Positions 1 through 8,152 of a stretch of 64,000 nucleotides of DNA are shown one piece after another. Source of the stretch: Erythrobacteraceae bacterium CCH12-C2 (GTDB lineage: Bacteria; Pseudomonadota; Alphaproteobacteria; Sphingomonadales; Sphingomonadaceae); contig LSKF01000120.1 in assembly GCA_001556995.1 (NCBI GenBank), forward strand, positions 53,536 through 117,535, read 5' to 3'. Numbering within the stretch: the first letter of the stretch is position 1; each line of letters starts with the position of its first letter. The notes beneath the pieces were generated by a model, which was not told where the DNA came from, made no database searches, and saw only the letters and a list, made by a program, of their open reading frames with translations. Both the position numbers and the translations under genes were made by a program.

Positions 1-1448
1 AGCAGCAAAGCGAGTGCCTGCTGCCCGCTTTCGGCGCGGGTGAGCTGGGTGCGGGTGGCCTCGCTCAATGCGCCCGGAAACGCCGCTTCGGCGCGGGCGA
101 TGATGCCATCCTGCGGGACATTGCGGGCGATCCGCTCGGCAAGCTCAACCCGCTTGACCAGCGCGTCAGGGCCAGCCCAGCTGGCGGCGATATCGTCATA
201 ACCAGCGGGCGACGGCGCGCGCCATGGCACTTGGCCGAGCTGCGTCAGGGCGCCGACGAGCCGCTGGGGCGGGAGCGCTTCGGCGCCGGTCATGCGCATG
301 GCTGCGATCAACCATTCAGTGGGCGTGCGGAACTTGACCGGCTCCGGCGTCCAGGCCTCAGGCGAGGCGATCAGAGTGCGGGTCAGGCTGGCGAGATCGC
401 CGCCGGTTTTGCGGAAATCCGCCTCCAGCCGGGCCACCAGCGCAGGCGGCGGGGTGTCACCGGCGAAGTGGCGGGCGAACTTGGTGGCGATGTGGCGCGC
501 GGTCGACGGGTGCGCGGCGAGATCATCGAGGATGCTGAGCGCCTGCACCGCCTCGCCAGCAGGATATCTGCGCCCGAGCACCTGCCGCGCGCCCGGTTCA
601 TGCACCAGCGCCACAAACGCCGCGCCGGTCGGCTGATCCTCGGCAAAGCGGCCCACGCGGCCGATCCCCGGCACCGTCCACCCGGTCAGCGCGCGGGCGA
701 GCTCGGTCACATCGGCCTGGCTGTACACGCCGTCGACCCCCAGCGTATGCAATTCGAGCACCTCGCGCGCGAGGTTTTCGTTGAGCCCGCGCGGGCGCTG
801 CGGGTTGGCCGCGCGCCGGGCGGCGCGCTGCGCGAAGGGGGCGTTGGGGCCGATCGATTGGAACTGGTCAAGATAGACCAACATCGCCGGATGCAGGACC
901 GCTGCCTTCAGCATGTCCGAAAAGCGCCCGAGGACGTGCGGGCGGATTGCGGTGAATTCGTGCGGGCCGGCCTCGAATTGGGTGCCGGGCTTGCCGACCG
1001 AGACGCTGAAATGGTTCGACCAGAAATGCACCAGCCGCTCGATCATCGGCGTGGGGCTGGTGATGGCAAGGTTCATCCGCACCGCGATGTCATCGGCGAG
1101 CACCCGGCGCGCTTCGGCCAGTTTCTCGCGATATTCGGGAGGGAGTGCGGCCAAGGCGGCTTCGCGCGGGTTTTCCTCCGCCATCCCACCCGCCATATCG
1201 CCAGCCATAGCCGGAGCATTGGCTGCGTTCGCAGCGGCCAGCGCACGGGTATCTTGCTGGAAACGCCGGAGCAGCTCGAGCACTTCGCCGGTCTTGGCCC
1301 GCGTATTGACCCTTGCCGCGATGGTGGGCGGGGCCGGGTCATAGGCATCGAGCTGGCTCAGCAGATACCGCTGCGGATTGGACGGCACGCTGTCCTTCGC
1401 GCTGAAACCATAGCCGAAGCGGTGGAGCGCGATGCTGGCCGGGCTCAT
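1..1448 (-). CDS. DUF1800 family protein (3' end outside window)
   Basis: The minus-strand reading frame opens with ATG at 1448 and stays open to the left edge, so the C-terminus is missing. The N-terminus (ALHRFGYGFSAKDS) and the last visible residues (ATRTQLTRAESGQQALALLL) are typical of DUF1800 proteins, where the latter sits about ten residues from the end. Only a few codons are therefore likely missing. The biochemical function of the family is unknown. Its genes are usually followed by a DUF1501 gene, which here would lie beyond the left edge. A possible start further upstream (1480) reads into a stop, which supports 1448. Several long plus-strand frames across it are GC-rich shadows. 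Confidence 0.8.
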   Translation of the reverse strand, partial: MSPASIALHRFGYGFSAKDSVPSNPQRYLLSQLDAYDPAPPTIAARVNTRAKTGEVLELLRRFQQDTRALAAANAANAPAMAGDMAGGMAEENPREAALAALPPEYREKLAEARRVLADDIAVRMNLAITSPTPMIERLVHFWSNHFSVSVGKPGTQFEAGPHEFTAIRPHVLGRFSDMLKAAVLHPAMLVYLDQFQSIGPNAPFAQRAARRAANPQRPRGLNENLAREVLELHTLGVDGVYSQADVTELARALTGWTVPGIGRVGRFAEDQPTGAAFVALVHEPGARQVLGRRYPAGEAVQALSILDDLAAHPSTARHIATKFARHFAGDTPPPALVARLEADFRKTGGDLASLTRTLIASPEAWTPEPVKFRTPTEWLIAAMRMTGAEALPPQRLVGALTQLGQVPWRAPSPAGYDDIAASWAGPDALVKRVELAERIARNVPQDGIIARAEAAFPGALSEATRTQLTRAESGQQALALL

Positions 1449-1581
1449 GGGCGGGCCCTATCGGAAGCGGTCAGACGCATGGCGTGGCTCTCCAATCTCG
1501 TCAGTGTTGATGCGGCAATTCTTGCGCTTTGACCTTCCAACGCGCGAACGCACCATTCCCTTCGCGACAAGCTGCGGAGTT

Positions 1582-3534
1582 TCACGGCGTGACGATGTCG
1601 AAGCCCTGCGGCATGGGGTCAAGCGCGTCGATCAGGTGTTGCAGCGCGGCGATATCGCCTTCGACCTGGAGCCCGGCGCCCTGCATCGCGGCCACGGGCT
1701 GCTTGAGGAACAGCATGGCCAGCAGCAGCGCGCGCGGCCCGCGCACCGTCACATCGGGCGTGCTCGGCAATCCTCCAACGCGCCCGATCAGCACCCGGCT
1801 ATTGGCTTCGAGCGTGGCCTGCTCCTTGCGGTCGGTCAGCTCCAGCGCCACCGTGAGCCGGGGCCGTTCAAACCGCTCCGGCGCAAACCGGGTCGCGGCG
1901 GAATCGAGCAGTTCCTGCGTGGCGATGGCGGCGATGAGATCAGCGCTCTGCGCGGCCGACATCGGCGCGCGCCCGTTGGTCAGGTCGCCAGCAGCGGCAA
2001 GGAACTGATTGCGCCAGATTGCGCTTTCGGACCTGTAGCCTTGTTGGCGGTAGCTCTGTGCCAGCAGCGCCTTGGCCTCAGGCGTGTCGGGCGCGGCGAA
2101 GACGAGATTCTGCAGTAGGTCCGACGCCCAGCGGTAATCCCCGGCCGCCATGGCATTGCGCGCCAGTGCCATGGTGCGCTCCGGTCCGCCCAAGGCCTCA
2201 ATCAGGCGCGTCGCCCGGGCAACGGGCGGGTGGGCGTGGAGATTGGCGGGGACGGCATCATACCAGCCGAGATAGAACTGGTAGATCGCCTTCGCATTAT
2301 GGCTGACCGTACCGTAATACCCGTGGGTTGACCATTCATCCGCCAGCCCCGTCGGCGGGGCGTTGTCGAGCGCTTCAGCGATCTCAGCCATGGTCTCGCC
2401 GCGGTTCATGCGCCGCACAGTCTGATCATGCAGCCAGCGGTAATTGTCGCGCTGGGCGGTGAGCCATGCAGTGGCTTGATCACGTCCGAAGATCGGCCAG
2501 CAATGGCTTGATATTACAGCATTGCTCTGCGGGGCGTAGCGCGTCACCGCCTCATCGAGATAATGCGCCCAAGCACGCGCATCGCGCACCTTCGCGCCGC
2601 GCGGGGTGAGGATGTTGTGCAAGGTGCAGGTGGCGATCTCGGCGGCGAGGAAGGTCTTTTCAGGCTCGATGAAGACGTTGAATTCGGCCGGGGCCTCGCT
2701 GCCCGAGACGATCTGGAATTCGAGGGTCACGCCGTCCACCACCCGCGTCTCGCCCGTGGCGGCGATGGTAAGGGTAGGGGGGATGAGCGACAGCGTGCCG
2801 CCCGAAACCGCCATGCCGATGCCGCTGCCCATCTGCCCTTGTGGCCCCGGCGTCATCCCGGTGCCGAACTGATAGGCGGCCCTTCGCGTCATCGCGCCCC
2901 CGGCTATAAAATTCTCGGAGGTCGCCTCTTCCATGAAGCCTTCGGGCGCGATCACTTGCGTGCGGCCTGCAGCCACGTCGGCTGGATCGGCAACCCCGCG
3001 CACCCCGCCGAAATGGTCGGCATGGCTGTGCGAATAGATCACCGCGCTCACCGGGCGCTGGCCAAGCGTAGCGTTGACGAGCTCCATCGCCGCGCGCGCG
3101 GTTTCGACGCCGGTGAGCGGATCGATCACGATCCAGCCCGTCGCCCCGCGAATGATCGTCATGTTCGAAAGATCGAACCCGCGCACCTGCCAGACATTGT
3201 CGGTCACCTGATAGAGCCCATGGTGCTTGAGATACCGCATGTGCCGCCACAGGCTCGGGTGGACCGTGTCGGGCGCGGGTCCATCGACAAAGGCATAGGC
3301 GGCGAGGTTCCAGACCGGCTTGCCGTTTGCCCCTGTAATAATCGGATCGCTGCGGGTGGCGAGAAAGCCGCGGCGGACAGAGTCCGCGTCGCGGGTGCCA
3401 TCAGCAGGTAGTTGCGCCGCAGCGGCCTGTTGTGCAGCACTGGTGGCTGGGCTTGCGGCGTTTTCCTGCGCCGCGCCAGATGTGGCGGCCATCCCGGCCA
3501 GCGCTATCGCGGCCAAGCTTGGTGCAAATCTCAT
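1582..3534 (-). CDS. Secreted alkylsulfatase-type metallo-beta-lactamase fold hydrolase
   Basis: A 650-residue protein of the SdsA1/BDS1 type, which hydrolyses alkyl sulfate esters such as SDS. A Sec signal peptide covers about residues 1-22. The binuclear zinc motif SHSHADH is at 168-174 (His169, His171, Asp173, His174), with further probable ligands in APEGFMEEATSEN (about 203-215) and SSHCWPIF (about 357-364). The C-terminal 110 residues fit the SCP2-like domain that closes this family, and the total length is usual for it. The ATG at 3534 has a strong GGAGGA ribosome site five bases upstream. The exact substrate, and primary versus secondary sulfate ester, cannot be read from sequence. 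Confidence 0.85.
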   Translation of the reverse strand: MRFAPSLAAIALAGMAATSGAAQENAASPATSAAQQAAAAQLPADGTRDADSVRRGFLATRSDPIITGANGKPVWNLAAYAFVDGPAPDTVHPSLWRHMRYLKHHGLYQVTDNVWQVRGFDLSNMTIIRGATGWIVIDPLTGVETARAAMELVNATLGQRPVSAVIYSHSHADHFGGVRGVADPADVAAGRTQVIAPEGFMEEATSENFIAGGAMTRRAAYQFGTGMTPGPQGQMGSGIGMAVSGGTLSLIPPTLTIAATGETRVVDGVTLEFQIVSGSEAPAEFNVFIEPEKTFLAAEIATCTLHNILTPRGAKVRDARAWAHYLDEAVTRYAPQSNAVISSHCWPIFGRDQATAWLTAQRDNYRWLHDQTVRRMNRGETMAEIAEALDNAPPTGLADEWSTHGYYGTVSHNAKAIYQFYLGWYDAVPANLHAHPPVARATRLIEALGGPERTMALARNAMAAGDYRWASDLLQNLVFAAPDTPEAKALLAQSYRQQGYRSESAIWRNQFLAAAGDLTNGRAPMSAAQSADLIAAIATQELLDSAATRFAPERFERPRLTVALELTDRKEQATLEANSRVLIGRVGGLPSTPDVTVRGPRALLLAMLFLKQPVAAMQGAGLQVEGDIAALQHLIDALDPMPQGFDIVTP

Positions 3535-3586
3535 GCTGTCCTCCCTCTCGTCCCCACGCTGGTGATGCCCCCGCGCGGCGAAGGAT

Positions 3587-4429
3587 TCAAGCGCGGTGGC
3601 CGATCGCCTGGCCCATCCGGACCGGATCGCCCGGCTTCAGACCCTCCAGCCACGCCGCCCGGCCCGGCTCGAACAGCAGCACCACGGTAGAGCCCAGGTA
3701 GAAACGGCCCATCTCTGCACCAGCGGCCAACACGGGCGCATCGGCGGAGAAATCCTCGCGCAGCACCTCGCGCTGATGCACCGCGAAGCGCCGGGGCCAG
3801 ACGGTGTCGATCCCCGCGACGATCATCGCCCCGACCATCACGCTGGCAAAGCGGCCATCGGGGCCATCGAACAGGCAGGCGAGGCGTTCGTTGCGGGCGA
3901 ACAGGCGGTCGACCCCCTCAGCCGTCTGCTGGTTAACCGAAAACAGCTGGCCGGGGATATAGGCGGTCGATTGCAGCGTTCCGGCAGCGGGCATGTGGAC
4001 GCGGTGATAATCGCGCGGGCTGAGATAGATGGTCATAAACCGCCCGCCCTCGAACCGCGCGGCTGCCTCTGCGCCATGACCGAGGAGGTCAGCGGCGCTG
4101 AAGCTGCGGCCCTTGGCTTGGATGATCTCACCGCCGGTAATCGTGCCCAATTGGCTGATCGCGCCATCGGCCGGGCTGAGGATGAACCTTTCGGTATCAG
4201 CCAGCGGCCGCGCGCCGGGCTTCAGCTCGCGGGTGAAGAAATCATTGAAGCTGGAAAATTCGCGGGCGTCGCGCGCCGCATCGGCGAGGTCGACGTCGTA
4301 GGCGGCGATGAACCGCTGGATCAGGCGATCCTTCAGCCATGGCCGCTCGCTCGCCGCCACTGCTCCGGCAAGCCGGGACAAGGCGTGCTGCGGCACGATA
4401 TGCTGGAGCAGGATAAAGGGCGAGACCAT
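3587..4429 (-). CDS. psd: Phosphatidylserine decarboxylase proenzyme
   Basis: A 280-residue pyruvoyl enzyme that makes phosphatidylethanolamine from phosphatidylserine at the inner membrane. The self-cleavage motif LGST is at 245-248, with cleavage expected between Gly246 and Ser247 to leave the pyruvoyl group on the alpha chain. The charge-relay Asp88 (in SPADGA) and His145 (in YHRVHMP) are present. The length and full-length alignment fit the bacterial class I enzyme. A TTG codon directly upstream (4432) is also in frame, but the ATG at 4429 is the likelier start. It is not followed by pssA, the frequent partner; the flanking genes are unrelated. Confidence 0.93.
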   Translation of the reverse strand: MVSPFILLQHIVPQHALSRLAGAVAASERPWLKDRLIQRFIAAYDVDLADAARDAREFSSFNDFFTRELKPGARPLADTERFILSPADGAISQLGTITGGEIIQAKGRSFSAADLLGHGAEAAARFEGGRFMTIYLSPRDYHRVHMPAAGTLQSTAYIPGQLFSVNQQTAEGVDRLFARNERLACLFDGPDGRFASVMVGAMIVAGIDTVWPRRFAVHQREVLREDFSADAPVLAAGAEMGRFYLGSTVVLLFEPGRAAWLEGLKPGDPVRMGQAIGHRA

Positions 4430-4535
4430 CAAGCAGACCAGACGCGTTTAGGGGAACGGAGCGCGGCCTCTTGCCCGCTGGCGCTGCAAATGTCGATGGG
4501 ACTGCGGCGGGCTCCTTGGCCCGCCGATCAGTGGA

Positions 4536-5597
4536 TCAAAGGCCGCGCGCCTTGCGGCTTTCCCGCACCAGCTCGGCCATGCGCAAGCTCGCTCCGGCGG
4601 AGGTCTTGCGCGCATGGTCTGCGCCAACCGATTGCGCGGTGGCCAGAGCCTCGGCGAACAACCGCCCGCCGACCGAGATCACGATCGGTTCACCCGCCAC
4701 GGCAATCCGGCTGCGGGCAATCGTCGTGCGCAAGCGCTCGATCGACGCTTCACGCCCCAGCGCGTCCGAGAGCCCGATGTCGAGCGCATCCGGGTGCTGA
4801 GCGCGCACCTGATTGGTCAGCGCCTCGGCGCTATCAGGAAAGGTCATATCGACCCGCCAGCCCGCATCAGTGAACTGATCGGCCAGCATCGAGGTGCCAA
4901 GCATATGCGGCTCTCCGGGCGCGGTGGCGAGCAGGACCGAATAGCGGCTGTTGCGGATGGTGTCGGCGGTCTGACTATAGCGCACAGCGTGGCCGGCCAT
5001 CTGCAACATGCTGAGCCCGATGGTGAGATCGATCTCGCAGCACTCATCCGCCAGCCACGCATCGCCCAACGCGCAGGCCGCCGGTTCAATCAGCAGCGAG
5101 ACGATCGCCGTGCTGGTCCAGCCCTCTTCTGCCAAGGCAGCGATAAAGGCGTTGAGGCGGATATCGTCGGCATCGAGCGCGAGCCGCACGAGCTCGGCGA
5201 CATATCCCGACACCGCTTCGGGCATCGGCCGTGCGGTGCGCGGTGTGCCGGTGGGTGCTTCGTCAAGGCGGCTGTAAAGCAGCAGATCCCAGTCCGAGAA
5301 CAGGCGCGCCGAGACGATATGTTCGCTGATCACTTCGATGTGATCATGACGGGTGTCACGCTTGATCGAGACCCAAAGCGCATCAAGCTTGTCCGGTGGT
5401 CCTTCGATGGTCTGGAGAAAGCAGCCGTCTTCGAACAACAGCATGCCGGTGACGCCCAGACTGCGGTTGCGCTTGCGGGCCTTACCGACCAGCGCCTGAA
5501 GATCGGCTGATCCCGGCGAAGATGTCGCGGTGCTCTTGTATGTGAGGGAGGCTATCCAGCCGCCATCGCCTGATTTGTCCCCGCCGGACTGTCCCAT
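4536..5597 (-). CDS. BLUF photoreceptor fused to a B12-binding-like domain (AppA-like)
   Basis: A 353-residue protein. The N-terminal BLUF flavin blue-light sensor spans about residues 14-110, with the photocycle Tyr20, flavin-contacting Asn44 and Gln62 (in FLQTIEG), and Trp103. A helical-bundle region follows at about 130-210. A Rossmann-type cobalamin-binding-like domain covers about 215-345 and carries EPHMLG at 229-234, the ExHxxG form of the DxHxxG B12 motif. This arrangement resembles AppA (BLUF plus SCHIC) and the PpaA/AerR regulators of photosynthesis genes. I chose the ATG at 5597, preceded by AGGGGA; a TTG at 5618 would add seven residues. There is no output enzyme domain, so it probably acts by binding a partner such as a PpsR-type repressor. 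That partner role is inference. Confidence 0.85.
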   Translation of the reverse strand: MGQSGGDKSGDGGWIASLTYKSTATSSPGSADLQALVGKARKRNRSLGVTGMLLFEDGCFLQTIEGPPDKLDALWVSIKRDTRHDHIEVISEHIVSARLFSDWDLLLYSRLDEAPTGTPRTARPMPEAVSGYVAELVRLALDADDIRLNAFIAALAEEGWTSTAIVSLLIEPAACALGDAWLADECCEIDLTIGLSMLQMAGHAVRYSQTADTIRNSRYSVLLATAPGEPHMLGTSMLADQFTDAGWRVDMTFPDSAEALTNQVRAQHPDALDIGLSDALGREASIERLRTTIARSRIAVAGEPIVISVGGRLFAEALATAQSVGADHARKTSAGASLRMAELVRESRKARGL

Positions 5598-5915
5598 ACC
5601 CTCATCCCCTATCGCCAAGTACGGGGATCACGGGGAGGCAGAGCAGCAAGCATGCGCGACCAGACCACCCGGCAGACGATCCCCATCCGCCAATTTTTGG
5701 CTCTGCAGCTTCAACGCTCTATCGTTCAAGCTGTGGCACCGACTCCGGCGATGCCATGGCGTCATGTGCCGCAAAGATAAAGGAGCATCCGTCAAGCTGG
5801 CTTGATCGTCAAGTGACAAGCAAGCAACACAGGTCAAACGCCGCGGAGATTGCAAAATCCGAGCGGGCAAATGCCTATGGCAGGATCAGCATCGCGCCGC
5901 CCTGCACACAACACC
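5598..5915. other. Intergenic region, no gene seen
   Basis: This 318-base gap separates the BLUF sensor gene from the end of the aminotransferase gene, both on the minus strand. It must carry the BLUF promoter, but I see no convincing -35/-10 pair, operator or hairpin. Short frames crossing it have no ribosome site or recognisable product. Confidence 0.6.
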
Positions 5916-7049
5916 TCAGGCCCAGAGCTTCTCGGCCATTTCTGGCAGCGCGGCGGTGTAGCGGGCGACGTCCTCGATCTTGCCGGTGCTGACCCGCGAA
6001 TAGCCCTTCCACGGGCCATAGGCACCGCGGATCGCGATCCCCTGCGCGGCCATGGCATCGCGCAGGGCATCGGCATCGGGCACCTGCACGAAGACAAAAT
6101 TGGTTTGCGAGGGCAGGGCGGTCAGCCCGGCCTTGGCGACGGCTTCGTTGATCATAGCGCGCCCTTCGAGCACCATCGCGCGCGACTGGTTGAGGAACGT
6201 GGTGTCATTATAGCTCGCAATCGCCGCTGCCACCCCGGCGAGATTGCCGCCGAAGCTCATCAGGTGCGATCGGATCGTCGCGGCATTGGCCTCGCTGGTA
6301 ATGGCATAGCCGACGCGCAGCCCTGCCATGCCGTAGATCTTGGAGAAGGTGCGGCACACGATCACGTCTTCTCCGGCGCGCACCAGATCGATCATGGCGT
6401 TGTCGTCGGGCCGGTCGGTGAGCTCGTTGTAGGCTTCATCGATCAGCACCGTGGCCTTCGGCGCGACCTTGCGGCTGAAAGCGCGCAGATCGCTGGCCGG
6501 GATCAGCATACCGGTGGGGTTGTTGGGATTGCAGATCTGCACCAGCGACACGCCGCTATCGACCTTGGATGCCATCGCCGCCAGATCGACGCTCATGTCT
6601 GCTGCTAGCGGCACCCGGACCGATGTTACGCCCTGTCGCTCACCATAAAGCACGGTCGTGTCCCAGAACAGATCGGGGCACAAGATCGTGCCCTTGCGGC
6701 CCCAGGCGAGGGCGATGGCACACAGGATTTCGGTCGATCCGTCGCCGATTACCACCTGCTTGGGGCTGACCGAATGGCGCTCGGCGATCATCGCGATCAG
6801 GCGTTCCACGCCGCGGTCGGTGTAGTAGCAGCCCATCTTGGCGGTTTCGGCGATGGCGCGCAGGGCGGAAGGGGCGGGGCCATAGGGGTTCTCGTTGCGG
6901 CTCAGGAGCGCCTGCCCGATCTTGGGTCCGAAATCGGGCTCAGCGGCGGCGGCGCTGCTCATCGCGGCGCTGAGGCTCGAAAGCGGCAGCGCGCCCAAGC
7001 CGCTGGCAAGGCTGGCCCCGGCGAGGAAGGATCGGCGATTGGTCGGCAT
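5916..7049 (-). CDS. Tat-signal HisC-like PLP-dependent aminotransferase
   Basis: A 377-residue class I/II aminotransferase resembling histidinol-phosphate aminotransferase. The body shows ENPYGP near residue 48, the NPNNPTG motif, DEAYNE, and the PLP-lysine region TFSKIYGMAGLRVGY, so it should be catalytically complete. The N-terminus reads TNRRSFLAG followed by a hydrophobic Ala-rich stretch to about residue 36, a twin-arginine export signal. The ATG at 7049 has AAGGAA seven bases upstream; a longer open frame running to 7622 is a shadow of the neighbouring permease gene. It lies 32 bases downstream of the TauE/SafE gene and is probably co-transcribed. Its substrate is unknown; a periplasmic PLP aminotransferase is unusual. 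Confidence 0.85.
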   Translation of the reverse strand: MPTNRRSFLAGASLASGLGALPLSSLSAAMSSAAAAEPDFGPKIGQALLSRNENPYGPAPSALRAIAETAKMGCYYTDRGVERLIAMIAERHSVSPKQVVIGDGSTEILCAIALAWGRKGTILCPDLFWDTTVLYGERQGVTSVRVPLAADMSVDLAAMASKVDSGVSLVQICNPNNPTGMLIPASDLRAFSRKVAPKATVLIDEAYNELTDRPDDNAMIDLVRAGEDVIVCRTFSKIYGMAGLRVGYAITSEANAATIRSHLMSFGGNLAGVAAAIASYNDTTFLNQSRAMVLEGRAMINEAVAKAGLTALPSQTNFVFVQVPDADALRDAMAAQGIAIRGAYGPWKGYSRVSTGKIEDVARYTAALPEMAEKLWA

Positions 7050-7081
7050 GGGCAGTTCCTTTGCAAAAGAGCGTGGAAGCG

Positions 7082-7900
7082 TCAGAATTTGGCGATCATC
7101 AGAACACCGATGAAGGTGAGATAAAGTCCGAAAACCCGGCGCAAAATGGCGGGCGCAAGATAGTGTGCTGCCGCAACGCCCATGGGGGCAAAGATGACCG
7201 ATGTGGTAATCAACACGGCGGCGGCTGGCAAATGCACGTAACCCAAAGCGCCCCAGCCAAGTCCGCGTTCGCCAAGGCCGATGATAATGAAGCCGATAGT
7301 CGCCGGAATCGCAATTACCGCGCCCATCCCCGCTGCCGTGCCGATCGCGCGGTGGATCGGGGTGCCGCAGATCGTCATCGTGACGGTGGTGAGTGTGCCG
7401 CCCCCGATCCCGAGCAGGGTCGAGAACATGCCGAGCGCGCTGGCGATGCCTGCACGCGGCAGGCCCGAAGGTAAGGCTGCAAACAGCGGGGCGCCTTGGC
7501 GCGCGGGCAGCAGGAAATAGATTGCAAAGCCCAGCACTCCTGTGCCGAAGATCACCGCCAGGTAAGCGCCGGAGACCATGTCGGCTAGCAGTGTGCCCAG
7601 CACGGTCCCGCCCATCACCCACACCGCCCAGCTTTGCAGCAGGCTGAAATCCACCGATCCCCGCTGCGCATGGCTGCTGGTCGCACGGATCGAGGTGAAA
7701 ATGATCGAGGCGAGCGACGTGCCAACAGCGACATGGGCGGTTTGTTCAGGCGAGACTCCGATGATCGGGAGCAAGAACATCAGCGCCGGCACAACCACAA
7801 ACCCACCGCCAATACCAAACAGGCCGCCGGCAAAGCCAGCAGCCGCACCGGCGGTGATCAAAGCCGGCAGCGCAAGGACGAGCGGAGAGAGGTCACTCAT
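7082..7900 (-). CDS. TauE/SafE family sulfite exporter-like permease
   Basis: A 272-residue, about eight-helix inner-membrane protein. The two half-repeats each carry the glycine-rich signature (GGLFGIGGGFVVVP and STLLGIGGGTLTT) typical of the TauE/SafE (DUF81) family of anion or organosulfur exporters. The ATG at 7900 (MSDLSPL) is preferred over a TTG at 7936 because the added residues look non-native. The downstream Tat-exported aminotransferase is 32 bases away, so the pair may handle one exported or scavenged compound. The substrate cannot be assigned from sequence. Confidence 0.85.
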   Translation of the reverse strand: MSDLSPLVLALPALITAGAAAGFAGGLFGIGGGFVVVPALMFLLPIIGVSPEQTAHVAVGTSLASIIFTSIRATSSHAQRGSVDFSLLQSWAVWVMGGTVLGTLLADMVSGAYLAVIFGTGVLGFAIYFLLPARQGAPLFAALPSGLPRAGIASALGMFSTLLGIGGGTLTTVTMTICGTPIHRAIGTAAGMGAVIAIPATIGFIIIGLGERGLGWGALGYVHLPAAAVLITTSVIFAPMGVAAAHYLAPAILRRVFGLYLTFIGVLMIAKF

Positions 7901-8152
7901 TGCGCGCAATGGTAAAGGCGCGATGCCGATCGCCAAGTGAATTGTTACGCAGCGGCATGGGGTAAATGCCCCATTGCATCATCATGTCCATCATTTTGCG
8001 GGGGAGAATCATCGCAACTAATTGCCGCCAAACTGTTGCCTTGCCGCAACAATCATTCGACTTTTTGGGCCTCGGTTGCATTTTTGTTGCATCACCAACG
8101 CTCCCGCGCGTTCATATCGCATCGCAAAATATAAGTCATAAAGGTGGTCATC

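Noticed and set aside
231..1532. Long plus-strand frame of 433 codons
   Set aside because: It is the GC-rich shadow of the DUF1800 gene on the other strand, Arg/Gly/Ala-rich with no recognisable domain.
5628..5870. 80-codon minus-strand frame in the gap before the BLUF gene
   Set aside because: No ribosome site, unusual Cys/His/Arg composition and no domain.
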